DNA of 64,000 nt from Streptosporangium sandarakinum. GTDB taxonomy: Bacteria > Actinomycetota > Actinomycetes > Streptosporangiales > Streptosporangiaceae. Of this stretch, positions 8,014 through 16,585 are shown piece after piece (the stretch's first letter is position 1; each line of letters starts with the position of its first letter). The stretch lies in NCBI RefSeq assembly GCF_013409935.1, contig NZ_JACCCO010000003.1, forward strand, positions 1,054,001 through 1,118,000, written 5' to 3'. The position numbers and the translations under genes were made by a program. Below the pieces are notes generated by a model, which worked only from the letters and a program-made list of their open reading frames with translations, ran no database searches and was not told where the DNA came from.

Positions 8014-8211
8014 CCGCCGCGCCCGCCGTACGGCGCGCCCGTCCGCCCGCTGTACGGCAGGTCCCCGTGGGGATGCCCGCCGTACGGCGCGTCGGGCCCG
8101 GCGGGGACGTTCCGCCGGGCCGCCGGGCCGCCGGGAGCGTCGGGAACCCGTTGGGACGCGGTTGCCGGCACGCCGGGGCGTCGAGGGGCGCGTTCCGCGC
8201 CGGGGCCCATT

Positions 8212-8248
8212 AGTACGATGTTCATCGTAGTTTGACATCTATCGTACT
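8212..8248. promoter_or_regulatory. Three half-site operator (TACGAT/ATCGTA) before quinone oxidoreductase
   Basis: TACGAT at 8214-8219 and ATCGTA at 8224-8229 form a palindrome with a 4-base centre. A further ATCGTACT at 8241-8248 is the exact reverse complement of AGTACGAT at 8212-8219. TTGACA at 8232-8237 between the second and third half-sites is a perfect -35 hexamer, though no good -10 follows at standard spacing. A repressor here would block the gene starting at 8293; no regulator gene is adjacent. Confidence 0.55.
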
Positions 8249-8292
8249 TACGTGCTTGGGTCGATCATCATCTCTTGCGGAGGAAGAGCGAC

Positions 8293-9294
8293 ATGATGGC
8301 GAAGACGGTGCTGTTCCACGAGCTCGGCGGCCCCGAGGTGATGAGGCTGGAGGACGCGGAGGTCGGTGAGCCGGGTCCGGGCGAGGTCCGGATCCGCGTG
8401 GACGCGATCGGACTGAACCGGGCCGAGGTGCTGTTCCGCACCGGCCACTACATCGAGCCGGTGAAGCGGTTCCCCGCCCGGCTGGGCACCGAGGCCGCGG
8501 GCGTGGTGGAGGCGGTCGGTGAGGGCGTCGAAGGGTTCCGGCCCGGGCAGCCGGTCAGCACCGTGCCCGGGTTCTCGCAGAACGGCCACGGGGTCTACGC
8601 CGAACGGGCGATCGTGCCCGCGGCGTCGGTGCTGCACCGCCCCGAGGGGATCGGCGCCGTCGAGGGCGCGGCGGTGTGGATGCCGTACCTGACGGCCTAC
8701 GGCGCACTGGTGGAGGTCGGCGGGATGCGGCCGGGGGACACGGTCGTGTTGAACGCGGCCTCCAGCAGTGTGGGACTGGCCGCGATCCACGTCGCCGACC
8801 GCGTCGGTGCCACGCCGATCGCCCTCACCCGCACCGCCGCCAAGAAGGAGGCGCTGCTGAAGGAGGGCGCGGCGGAGGTGATCGTCACCGGATCGGAGGA
8901 CGTGGCCGAGCGGGTGCTGGCGGCGACCGGCGGCCGGGGCGCCGAGTTCGTCTTCGACGCCGTCGCCGGCCCCGGCGTGCGGGACCTGGCCAGGGTGGTG
9001 GCCGACGACGGCACGCTCCTGGTGTACGGCGCGCTGAGCGGCGAGCCCACCCCCTACCCGGGCATCGAACTCGGCATGCCCGCGCTGAACATGCGCACGT
9101 ACACCATGATCGAGACGGCCGGCCGGCCCGAACGGCTGCGCCGGGCGGCGGCGTTCGTGACCTCCGGGCTGCGTTCGGGCGCGTTCCGGGCCGTGGTGGA
9201 CCGCACCTTCGACCTGAGCGAGATCGTCGAGGCCCACCGGTACCTGGAGTCGAACGCCCAGGTCGGCAAGATCGTGATCACCGTCGCGCACTGA
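8293..9294 (+). CDS. Zinc-independent quinone oxidoreductase / MDR-family alcohol dehydrogenase
   Basis: Medium-chain dehydrogenase/reductase of 333 residues, probably using NADPH to reduce quinones or enones. It has the GroES-like N-terminal domain (LGTEAAGVVEAVGEGVEGFRP) and a Rossmann domain with AASSSVGLAAIHVADRVGA. The zinc-ligand GHE of alcohol dehydrogenases is replaced by TEA, favouring the quinone-oxidoreductase side of the family. The ATG at 8293 sits 8 bases after GGAGGA; the in-frame start at 8275 precedes that ribosome-binding site. An operator-like triplet repeat lies at 8212-8248, so expression is probably inducible. Confidence 0.9.
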   Translation: MMAKTVLFHELGGPEVMRLEDAEVGEPGPGEVRIRVDAIGLNRAEVLFRTGHYIEPVKRFPARLGTEAAGVVEAVGEGVEGFRPGQPVSTVPGFSQNGHGVYAERAIVPAASVLHRPEGIGAVEGAAVWMPYLTAYGALVEVGGMRPGDTVVLNAASSSVGLAAIHVADRVGATPIALTRTAAKKEALLKEGAAEVIVTGSEDVAERVLAATGGRGAEFVFDAVAGPGVRDLARVVADDGTLLVYGALSGEPTPYPGIELGMPALNMRTYTMIETAGRPERLRRAAAFVTSGLRSGAFRAVVDRTFDLSEIVEAHRYLESNAQVGKIVITVAH

Positions 9295-9360
9295 CCTCCG
9301 CCGCGTCGGCGGCCTCGGCCTCGGGAGCGTCGATCAGAAGGGCGTAGACGCGGCTTCGAT

Positions 9361-9429
9361 GCATGACCGCACCGTACCGGTCGCGTTTCCGGCCCGTCGT
9401 GGCCGGCTTCCGGCCGGTACCGCTCATGC
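9361..9429. terminator. Long imperfect inverted repeat between convergent genes
   Basis: GCATGA (9361-9366) and GTACCGG (9374-9380) are mirrored by CCGGTAC (9414-9420) and TCATGC (9424-9429). The resulting long hairpin lies between the convergent quinone oxidoreductase and DUF488 genes, so it may be a bidirectional terminator. Confidence 0.35.
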
Positions 9430-9489
9430 GATGGTGATGCCGTCGGCGGCCTCGAAGAGGCCTGAGGGCCCCGGAGGCGACGGGGAGGG

Positions 9490-9858
9490 TCAGCCGTCCT
9501 GCCCGGCGAGCCGGTCGCGCAGATACTCCCGCAGCACCACGGCGTTGTTGTGCTCGGTGTCCTTGGCCGCGTACAGCAGCGTGACCGGCCCGTGGCGCGC
9601 GGCCTCCAGCAGCGGGCGGACGGCGTCAGCCTCGCCGTCCAGCTCCTCGCGGTAGCGGCGGCGGAACTCCGCGAACCGCTCCGGGCGGTGCCCGAACCAG
9701 CGCCGCAGCTCCGCCGAGGGCGCGAGGTCGCGGACCCAGTGGACCCGCTCCAGGTCCTCCTTGCGCACGCCGCGCGGCCACATCCCGTCCACCAGGAAAG
9801 CCGTCCCCTCGACCTGCCCGCCGTCGTCGTACACCCGTCTGGCGATGATGTCCCCCAT
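9490..9858 (-). CDS. DUF488-family protein
   Basis: Small 122-residue cytosolic protein of the DUF488 family, whose biochemical role is not established. Family features visible are VDGMWPRGVRKEDL, the DLAPSAELRRWFGHRPERF segment and TLLYAAKDTEHNNAVVLREYL near the C-terminus. ATG at 9858. It is transcribed divergently from the DinB-like gene at 9925 with only 66 bp between them. I cannot infer a function beyond the family. Confidence 0.85.
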   Translation of the reverse strand: MGDIIARRVYDDGGQVEGTAFLVDGMWPRGVRKEDLERVHWVRDLAPSAELRRWFGHRPERFAEFRRRYREELDGEADAVRPLLEAARHGPVTLLYAAKDTEHNNAVVLREYLRDRLAGQDG

Positions 9859-9924
9859 CCCCGGGATCTACCCAGGAGGCGTGCCGCGGAAGCGGCGGAC
9901 CGGCCCGCGACAAAGGGTGGCAGG

Positions 9925-10524
9925 ATGTCCGGCATGACTGCATCGGATCCGAAGTCGGATCTTCACCGTTACCTGAAGGTCGCCCGCGAGGCCCTGCTCT
10001 GGAAGCTCGACGGACTGTCGGAGTACGACATCCGCCGGCCGATGACCCCCACCGGGACCAATCTTCTCGGGCTGGTCAAGCATGTGGCCGGCACCGAGGC
10101 CGGATACTTCGGTGACGTCTTCGGCAGGCCGTTCCCCGAACCGCTGCCCTGGATGGAGGACGACGCCGAAGCCAACGCGGACATGTGGGCGACCGCCGAG
10201 GAATCGCGTGATGAGATCGTCGCGCTGTACCGCCGGGTGTGGGCGCATTCGGACGCGACGATCGAGGCGTTGGAGCTGGACGCGGCCGGCCGGGTGCCGT
10301 GGTGGCCCGACGGGCGGAACGAGGTGACCCTGCACCGGATCCTGATCCACATGATCGCCGAGACCGACCGGCACGCCGGGCACGCCGACATCGTCCGGGA
10401 GCTCATCGACGGGGCCGCCGGACTGCGGCAGGACGGCAGCAACCTGCCGCCGGGCGACCGGTCGTGGTGGGAGGAGTACCGCGCCCGGCTGGAGCACGTG
10501 GCACAGGAGGCCGGACGTACCTGA
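9925..10524 (+). CDS. DinB-like (DUF664) family protein
   Basis: Predicted four-helix-bundle protein of 199 residues of the DinB/DUF664 group, many of which bind a metal through conserved histidines and some of which are mycothiol-dependent transferases. Likely metal-ligand regions are LLGLVKHVAGTEAGYFG and IHMIAETDRHAGHADIVREL, with a downstream DRSWWEEYRARLE typical of actinobacterial members. Starts at ATG 9925 or 9934 are both possible, the latter with AGGA at better spacing. The substrate is unknown. Confidence 0.82.
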   Translation: MSGMTASDPKSDLHRYLKVAREALLWKLDGLSEYDIRRPMTPTGTNLLGLVKHVAGTEAGYFGDVFGRPFPEPLPWMEDDAEANADMWATAEESRDEIVALYRRVWAHSDATIEALELDAAGRVPWWPDGRNEVTLHRILIHMIAETDRHAGHADIVRELIDGAAGLRQDGSNLPPGDRSWWEEYRARLEHVAQEAGRT

Positions 10525-10746
10525 GGCGGTGACCCGGCCGGGGCGCCGGAGGGGCGCCTGAGTCCGCCGGGGCGGCGGCGGGACCGCGGGCCTGGCCGTA
10601 CGGGACGCCGTCGCCCCGGCCGGCGTCCCGCCGCGCGGTGGGCCCGGTCACCCGGACGTCCCGGCCTCAAGGATCGAGACGATGGAGAAGAGGGTGAAGC
10701 ACACCGTGCCCGGTCCCACCAAGTCGTCGCACCGCTGCTGCGGGGA

Positions 10747-10783
10747 GCCGCGCCGTACGGCCGGAGGAACCGTACGGCGCGGC
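10747..10783. terminator. Perfect 14-bp hairpin in the 10525-10869 intergenic region
   Basis: Bases 10747-10760 pair perfectly with 10770-10783 around a 9-base loop, with a CCGTACGG core in each arm. It lies 220 bp after the DinB-like gene and 87 bp before the membrane-protein gene. I see no convincing gene in the rest of this 345-bp stretch; the short open frame starting at 10682 has no family features. Confidence 0.5.
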
Positions 10784-10869
10784 CCGCGCCACCGGTGCGG
10801 GTGGGACCGCGCTGGACGGTTCGCGGCATACGGGTGGGAGGATCATGGTCCTTCTGTTTTCATGGGCCG

Positions 10870-12048
10870 ATGCCGAAGGCGGGAAGAGTCGTGCTCGCGG
10901 TGGCCGGGGTGCTGGCCGCCGGGCCGTGCGTGTCCGTGCTCCTCGCCGCGATCGACCGGCTTGAGCTCGCGGGGATGCCGACCGGCCTGGTGGCGGGGGG
11001 CCTCCTTCGCGGGGACCCGGCGAAGGCCGCCGTCGCGACCCTGTACGGCAGCGTCGCCGCCGTCATGGTCGGAGAGAGCGTCACGGACGCCTCCGACGGT
11101 GGAGACTTCGCCGACGTGATGGCCGGCTGGCCGGGCTGGCCGGGCTGGGTGATCGGGGCCGTGCTCGCCTATCTGGTCGCGGCCGGAGGGCTGCCGCGCA
11201 CCGAGGCCCGCGGGATGGGGCCGGCCGTACCCGCGGTGGTGGCCGCCGCGCTCACCGCCGCGGTGCTCGCCTGCGGCCAGCTCGTCGCGGCCGAGGCGCT
11301 GGGAAGGACGCTGTGGGAGCGGTATCACGAGTGGGACGGTCCCGGCTGGTACCGCGACCTGACCCGCGCCGTCTGGTATCCCGCCGCTGCGGTCGTGGCG
11401 GCTTCGGTGATCGCGGGCAGGATGCCCGGCGGCCGTGACCGGTTCCTGGCGCTGCCGTCGGCCGCATGGCTCGGCTGCGCGGTGACGGCCGGGCCGCTGC
11501 AGTATCTCCAGGCGCTCGGCGCGGTCGACGACCCCCCGGTCGTGGCGCTGACCGCGTCCCTCGCGGGCGCGGGCATCGGCGCGGCGGCGGGCGCAGCCGC
11601 GCTCCGGCACGCCGGGACGCGGCGCGGGCTGCTCTGCTTCATCCTGCTGTTCACCGCCATCGAGGTGATGGGCGGCCTCCCGGGCTCCCTGGCGGACGGA
11701 GCCCTGAGCATGTTGATCGTCTCGACCGTCCTGGCCGTCGTGGTCGCCGCCTGGACGGCGCGGCGGGATGCGAGCACGGGATCGGCGGTGACGGCGGGTG
11801 TGGCGGGGCCGCTGCTCGTCTGGTCGGTGTACGTGACGGTCGGCTCCCGGGACTACGACCACAGCACCCAGTACCTGCCGTACTGGACCGCGTGCGTCGC
11901 CGCGCTCCTGGCGTCGATCGCCGCGCCGCCGGCGGCCGGGGTGGCGCGGCTGGGCCGCGCCGGTGGCGTCAGCGGCCGTGGACCTGTTCGCCGCGGACGA
12001 AGGTCATGGCGACCCTCGCCCGCCAGATGTCGGCGGCGGGTTCGGTGA
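10870..12048 (+). CDS. Uncharacterised multi-pass membrane protein
   Basis: I do not recognise a family. The 392-residue product has about ten hydrophobic segments (for example VLAVAGVLAAGPCVSVLLAA, AVVAAALTAAVLACGQLV, LCFILLFTAIEVMGGLPG, MLIVSTVLAVVVAAWTA) and few charged residues until a basic tail of about 30 residues. The ATG at 10870 gives a start close to the first helix; GTG at 10834 is an alternative. The last 80 bp overlap the 3' end of the convergent amidohydrolase gene, so the arginine-rich C-terminal tail is constrained by the opposite strand and may be incidental. No neighbour suggests a role. Confidence 0.65.
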   Translation: MPKAGRVVLAVAGVLAAGPCVSVLLAAIDRLELAGMPTGLVAGGLLRGDPAKAAVATLYGSVAAVMVGESVTDASDGGDFADVMAGWPGWPGWVIGAVLAYLVAAGGLPRTEARGMGPAVPAVVAAALTAAVLACGQLVAAEALGRTLWERYHEWDGPGWYRDLTRAVWYPAAAVVAASVIAGRMPGGRDRFLALPSAAWLGCAVTAGPLQYLQALGAVDDPPVVALTASLAGAGIGAAAGAAALRHAGTRRGLLCFILLFTAIEVMGGLPGSLADGALSMLIVSTVLAVVVAAWTARRDASTGSAVTAGVAGPLLVWSVYVTVGSRDYDHSTQYLPYWTACVAALLASIAAPPAAGVARLGRAGGVSGRGPVRRGRRSWRPSPARCRRRVR

Positions 12049-13594
12049 ACGGGTCGCGGTCCAGGACGACCAGGTCGGCGCGGTTGCCGGGGGCGATCGT
12101 CCCGGCGTCGTCGTCGCCGTTGATCCACGCCGAGCCCGCGGTGTAGGCGGTCAGCGCGGTCGCCAGGTCCAGGGACTGGCCGGGCAGGAACGGGGTCTGC
12201 GCCGTCGGGTAGCCGGCGTGCACCGAGCTCGGTGGCTCGGTGCGGTTGACCGCGACGTGCATGCCCTGGATCGGGTCGGCGCTGGAGACCGGCCAGTCGC
12301 TGCCCGCGCAGAACCGGGCGCCGGTCCGCAGCAGGTCGGCGAAGGGGTACTGCCACGACGAGCGCTCCTCGCCCAGGTACGGGATCGTCAGCTCGTCCAT
12401 CTGGGCGTGGTGGGTGGCCCACAGCGGCTGCAGGTTGGCCGTCACGCCCAGCTTCGCGAAGCGCGGGACGTCCGACGGCTCGATGATCTGCAGGTGCGCG
12501 ACGTGGTGCCGGTTCGCCGGGTCGGTCCCGGTGAGGCTGTCCAGCGCCTCGCGTACGGCCCGCTCGCCGATCGCGTGGAAGTGCACCTGGAAGCCGTGCC
12601 GGTCCAGTTCGGCGACGTGGCCCTTCAGCAGCTCCGGGTCCACGTACGACAGGCCCGTCCCGCCGCCCGTGCCGCCGCAGCGGCAGTAGGGCTCGATCAC
12701 CGCGGCGGTGAAGTTCTCGGCGATGCCGTCCTGCATGATCTTCACCGAGGTGGCGCGGAACCGCTCCAGGCCCTCGGCCGAGCGACGGCGCTCCAGCAGC
12801 TCGGGGATCTGCTCGGCGCCGCGCGCCCGGTCCCACCACAGCGCGCCCACCACCCGGGCGGTGAGCCGGCCCGAGGATGCCGCCTCAAGGTAGGCGGGGA
12901 GCTGGTCGTCGGAGCCGGCGAAGGGACCGACGATGGCGTCCTGCCAGGCGGTGACGCCCAGGGAGAACAGGTAGCGCTGGGCGTCCAGCAGGGCCGCGAC
13001 CTGGTCGGCGATGCCGGGCCGCGGGGTGAGCGGGCCGACGAGCTCCATCGCGCCCTCGTGCAGCACCCCGGTGGGCTCCCCGTCGGCGTCGCGCTCGATC
13101 CGGCCGTCGGCGGGGTCGGGGGTGTCGCGGGTGATCCCGGCCAGTTCCAGGGCGCGGCCGTTCACCCAGGCGGCGTGGTGGTCGCGCTGGACCAGGTAGG
13201 CCGGGCGGTCGAGGAAGTCGAGCTGGGAGCGGTGCGGCAGGCCGCCGGGGAAGGCCGACATGTCCCAGCCGCCGCCCTCGATCCAGACCCGGTCCGGGTG
13301 CGCGGCGGCGTAGCCGGCGATCCTCTCCAGGTACTCCGGCAGGCCGTACACCTCCGCGAGGTCGCATTTGGCCCGCTCCAGCCCGGCCTGCACCGGGTGG
13401 ATGTGGGCGTCGGTGAAGCCGGGGGTCAGCAGGCCGCCGTCCAGGTCGACGGTCTCGCAGCCGGGGCCGGCCTGGCGCGCGACGTCGGTCTCGGCGCCCA
13501 CGGCGGCGACGCGGTCGCCGCGGACCAGTACGGCCTCGGCGAAGGCGCCGCCGGGCAGGAAGGCGCGCCCGCCGCGGAAGAGGATCTCGTTCAC
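11969..13594 (-). CDS. YtcJ-like metal-dependent amidohydrolase
   Basis: Metal-dependent hydrolase of 541 residues. The metal-binding DAHIHPVQ motif is near residue 62; further conserved elements are KIMQDG, VHFHAIGERAVREAL, HVAHLQIIEP and the late Asp motif FCAGSDWPVSS. Members hydrolyse amide or imide bonds in cyclic or N-acylated substrates, but the specificity of most is unknown. The ATG is at 13594. The FAD oxidoreductase gene ends 148 bp upstream on the same strand, so the two may degrade one nitrogen compound together. Its 3' end overlaps the convergent membrane-protein gene by 80 bp. Confidence 0.9.
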   Translation of the reverse strand: MNEILFRGGRAFLPGGAFAEAVLVRGDRVAAVGAETDVARQAGPGCETVDLDGGLLTPGFTDAHIHPVQAGLERAKCDLAEVYGLPEYLERIAGYAAAHPDRVWIEGGGWDMSAFPGGLPHRSQLDFLDRPAYLVQRDHHAAWVNGRALELAGITRDTPDPADGRIERDADGEPTGVLHEGAMELVGPLTPRPGIADQVAALLDAQRYLFSLGVTAWQDAIVGPFAGSDDQLPAYLEAASSGRLTARVVGALWWDRARGAEQIPELLERRRSAEGLERFRATSVKIMQDGIAENFTAAVIEPYCRCGGTGGGTGLSYVDPELLKGHVAELDRHGFQVHFHAIGERAVREALDSLTGTDPANRHHVAHLQIIEPSDVPRFAKLGVTANLQPLWATHHAQMDELTIPYLGEERSSWQYPFADLLRTGARFCAGSDWPVSSADPIQGMHVAVNRTEPPSSVHAGYPTAQTPFLPGQSLDLATALTAYTAGSAWINGDDDAGTIAPGNRADLVVLDRDPFTEPAADIWRARVAMTFVRGEQVHGR

Positions 13595-13742
13595 TCGGCC
13601 GCCGCCGGGGTGCGGGCGGCGAGACCGGGCAGGTGGGGCATGGCTCTCCTTCTCCTCGATGTCCCGGGAGGCTCCCGGTGCCCAGGCGTCCGGGCGTCCA
13701 GACAGCTGGGCGCCGAACCCGATGCCGGCGACGGAACCGAAC

Positions 13743-15143
13743 CTAGCGGCCGGTGATGGCGTCGGCGACGCGCGCCAGCGCCGAGGTGCGGCCGAGACCG
13801 GCCTTCTCCCTGGCGTCGGCGCGGCGGTACAGGTCGTACATCGCGTGCACGCCGATCCAGCGCAGCGGCTCCACCTCCCAGCCGCGGACCTTCCGGTCCA
13901 CCCACGGCAGCGCCGTCAGCTCGGTGTCCTCGCGCAGGATCAGGTCGCGCAGGGTACGGCCGGCGAGGTTGGTGGTGGTGACTCCGTGGCCGGTGTAGCC
14001 GCCCGCCCAGCCGATGCCGGTCTCGTGGTCGACGTGCACGGTGGCGCACCAGTCGCGCGGCACGCCCAGCACGCCGGACCAGGCGTGCGCCACCTTCGAC
14101 TCCCGCACGGCCGGGAACATGCCGGTCAGCAGCTCCCACAGCGCCTCGATCGTCCAGGCGTGGGTGTGGCCCCGGTCGTCCACCCGTGAGCCGTACAGGT
14201 ACGGCTTGCCGCGCCCGCCGAACGCGATGCGGCCGTCGGCGGTGCGCTGGGCGTACATGTAGTAGTGGGCCATGTCGCCGAGCAGCTCGCAGCCCTCCCA
14301 GCCGATCGCGTCCCACAGGTCGCCCAGCGGCTCGGTGACGATCATCGAGCTGTTCATCGGCAGCCAGGCACGGTGGTACTGCCGCAGCCCGGCGGTGAAG
14401 CCCTCGGTGGCGCGGACGACGTAGCGGGCGCGGACCGTGCCGTACGGCGTGCGGGCCTCATGCGGGGCGATCTCGGTGACCGGGGTGCGCTCGAAGATCT
14501 CCACTCCGAGGTCGCGCACGACCTGGGCCAGGCCGAGGACCAGCTTCGCGGGCTGGATCCGCGCGCAGTGCGGGCTCCAGATCGCGCTGATCGCGCCGTC
14601 CACCCGCAGGCGGCTCTCCCGCTCGGCCGGGTCCAGCAGCCGGACGTCCTCCTCGGTCCAGCCCCAGTGGCGCTCGTGGTCGAGCAGCGCGCGCAGCCGC
14701 CGGTCCTGGGCGGCGTTGGTGGCGACCGTGGTGACGCCGCCCTTGACGATGTCGGCGTCGATGCCCTCCTTGCCGGCGACGGCGATGACCTCGTCGATCG
14801 AGGAGAACATCTCCCGCTGGAGCCGCCTGGCGGCGTCCACGCCGTGCGTCCGGGCGTACCGCTCGGGGGTGCCGGCCAGCTCGCCGACCAGCCAGCCGCC
14901 GTTGCGGCCCGAGGCGCCGTAGCCGGTGAACTCCTTCTCCAGCACGGTGACGCGCAGGCCGGGATCGGCCCGCTTGAGGTAGTAGGCGGTCCACAGGCCG
15001 GTGTAGCCGGCCCCGACGATCACGACGTCGGCCTCGCGGTCGCCGTCGAGGGGTTCTCCTGCCGTGGGGATGCCGAGGGAGCGGTACCAGAAGGAGACAT
15101 CCCCGTTGACAAAGTCCCCAGACAGGGGAACTCGCGTGCTCAT
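13743..15143 (-). CDS. FAD-dependent amine/amino-acid oxidoreductase (DAO family)
   Basis: Flavoprotein of 466 residues, probably oxidising an amine or amino acid. The FAD Rossmann motif is VVIVGAGYTGLWTAYYL near residue 43, followed by EKEFTGYGASGRNGGWLVGE, typical of gamma-glutamylputrescine-oxidase-like proteins. GFTAGLRQYHRAWLPMNSSM and GIGWAGGYTGHGVTTTNLAG near the C-terminus belong to the same subgroup. The ATG at 15143 has CAGGA upstream; the in-frame ATG at 15170 does not. It lies upstream of an amidohydrolase gene and divergent from the ACT-GNAT gene, consistent with a nitrogen-catabolic pair, but the substrate is unknown. Confidence 0.88.
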   Translation of the reverse strand: MSTRVPLSGDFVNGDVSFWYRSLGIPTAGEPLDGDREADVVIVGAGYTGLWTAYYLKRADPGLRVTVLEKEFTGYGASGRNGGWLVGELAGTPERYARTHGVDAARRLQREMFSSIDEVIAVAGKEGIDADIVKGGVTTVATNAAQDRRLRALLDHERHWGWTEEDVRLLDPAERESRLRVDGAISAIWSPHCARIQPAKLVLGLAQVVRDLGVEIFERTPVTEIAPHEARTPYGTVRARYVVRATEGFTAGLRQYHRAWLPMNSSMIVTEPLGDLWDAIGWEGCELLGDMAHYYMYAQRTADGRIAFGGRGKPYLYGSRVDDRGHTHAWTIEALWELLTGMFPAVRESKVAHAWSGVLGVPRDWCATVHVDHETGIGWAGGYTGHGVTTTNLAGRTLRDLILREDTELTALPWVDRKVRGWEVEPLRWIGVHAMYDLYRRADAREKAGLGRTSALARVADAITGR

Positions 15144-15257
15144 GGCCACATATCCTGCTATATCCGTCATGGGGCGTGCATCACCCCACGGAAACCGTTG
15201 TACAACCGCATCATCCACAACTCCCTCAAGACGTAACGGCGGGCTCACCCCGGTGTA

Positions 15258-15280
15258 GCGGAGCCGTAACAGGGCTCCGC
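15258..15280 (+). promoter_or_regulatory. Leader hairpin just upstream of ACT-GNAT gene
   Basis: GCGGAGCC at 15258-15265 pairs perfectly with GGCTCCGC at 15273-15280 around a 7-base loop. It ends 16 bases before the GGAGGGAG ribosome-binding site (15297) and 28 bases before the start codon, so it may lie in the mRNA leader or be an operator. The position makes regulation plausible but unproven. Confidence 0.4.
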
Positions 15281-15308
15281 CAAGCTGATGGCGATGGAGG
15301 GAGCTTTG

Positions 15309-16418
15309 ATGGGGTTTCTGAGGATTCGTACTACCGTCGATGAGCGGCCCGGGCGGCTCGCCTCGCTGGCCACCGCGCTCGCCGAGCGGGGCGGCAACAT
15401 CCTGGGCCTGAGCGTCCAGTCCGACGCGGACGGCACCGTGGACGAGTTCATGGCCGACATCCCCGCCGGGCCGGAGACCGTGCGCCAGGCGCTGGAGGCC
15501 GCCGGAGGCCGCCGGGTGCAGGTCGTCCCGGCCACCGCCCACGAGCTGACCGACGAGCCCACCCGCGCGCTCCTGCTCGCCTCCCGGCTGCGCGCCGAGC
15601 CCTGGCGGCTGCCCGCGCTGCTGGGCGAGCTGCTGCGCGCCGACGACTCCCGCTGGGTCTACGGCGCCGACATGAGCGAGCTGCCCGACCCCACGCAGCT
15701 CACGGTGCCGGTCGCGCCGCGCCGCGCCGTACGGCTGCGCCGCGCCGGGCTGCCCTTCACGCTGACCGAGGCCGCCCGCGCCGCCTCCTTCGTACGGCTC
15801 GCCCAGCCGGTCCGCCCCCGGCCGGCCGGCGCGGTGCGGACCGCCAGGCTGACCGACGGCACCGAGACGCAGGTGCGCCCGGTCACCCCGCTCTACCGCG
15901 AGGCCGTCCGCGACCTGCACGACCGCTGCTCACCGGAGTCACGCCGGTTCCGCTACTTCACCCCCGTGCCCACGCTGCCGGACCGCGCCTTCGACCGGCT
16001 CTGCGACCGCGCGCACGGCCACTCGCTGGTCGCCGGGCACGACGGCCAGGCGATCGCGCTGGCCGGCCTGACGTTCACCCCCGACCCGGGCATCGCCGAG
16101 ATGGCCCTGCTCGTCGAGGACCGCTGGCAGGGCCGGGGGCTGGGCTCGGCGCTGGCGAGGATCCTCCTCGCCGAGGCCCGCGACCTGGGCTTCGCCGAGG
16201 TCCGGGCGAACATGCTGGCCGGCAACACGCGCATGCGCAGGCTCCTGGTCTCGCTGGGCGCGACCCTGACCCTCACCGACGACCCCGGCGTGGTGGAGGC
16301 CAGGCTCGCGGTCGGCGTCACGACGGCGACCCTCCCGTCCGCCCCTCCGCCGGCCTCTTCCACGGCGTCCGCGGAGCCCGGGGAGCCCGCGGAGTCCCGG
16401 GCGGTGCCCGCGGCCTGA
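15309..16418 (+). CDS. ACT-GNAT fusion: amino-acid-regulated N-acetyltransferase
   Basis: Predicted 369-residue acetyltransferase with an N-terminal ACT domain (about residues 3-75: LRIRTTVDERPGRLASLATA, then GGNILGLSVQS) and a C-terminal GNAT domain (about 175-340) with the acetyl-CoA loop WQGRGLGSALARILLAEA. Actinobacterial ACT-GNAT proteins are known as protein lysine acetyltransferases allosterically controlled by amino acids, for example on acetyl-CoA synthetase; that role here is inference. About 100 residues between the domains are unassigned and the last 30 are low complexity. ATG 15309 follows GGAGGGAG. Divergent from the FAD oxidoreductase gene, with a hairpin at 15258-15280 in its leader region. 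Confidence 0.85.
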   Translation: MGFLRIRTTVDERPGRLASLATALAERGGNILGLSVQSDADGTVDEFMADIPAGPETVRQALEAAGGRRVQVVPATAHELTDEPTRALLLASRLRAEPWRLPALLGELLRADDSRWVYGADMSELPDPTQLTVPVAPRRAVRLRRAGLPFTLTEAARAASFVRLAQPVRPRPAGAVRTARLTDGTETQVRPVTPLYREAVRDLHDRCSPESRRFRYFTPVPTLPDRAFDRLCDRAHGHSLVAGHDGQAIALAGLTFTPDPGIAEMALLVEDRWQGRGLGSALARILLAEARDLGFAEVRANMLAGNTRMRRLLVSLGATLTLTDDPGVVEARLAVGVTTATLPSAPPPASSTASAEPGEPAESRAVPAA

Positions 16419-16428
16419 CCCGCACGCT

Positions 16429-16478
16429 CGCCCCCTTCCGGGCCGGGAGCTCTCAGGGGACCGGCCTGGAAGGGGGCG
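16429..16478. terminator. 18-bp hairpin between convergent genes
   Basis: Bases 16429-16446 pair with 16461-16478 across 18 positions with one G-U pair and a 14-base loop. The hairpin begins 11 bp after the ACT-GNAT stop and lies 108 bp before the stop of the convergent hydrolase, consistent with a terminator working from both sides. Confidence 0.65.
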
Positions 16479-16585
16479 TACCCCGCACCGCCGCGCGCCG
16501 CCCCGTACGCGTCGTGCTCGTACAGGGCGGGGCCGTGGGCGCCGTCCGACGCGCCCGCGCCTCGTGATCGAGGCACGGCCTGTGG

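Noticed and set aside
10682-11119. 145-codon plus-strand frame in the DinB/membrane-protein gap
   Set aside because: Arg-rich, no family features, and it runs into the membrane-protein gene in another frame.
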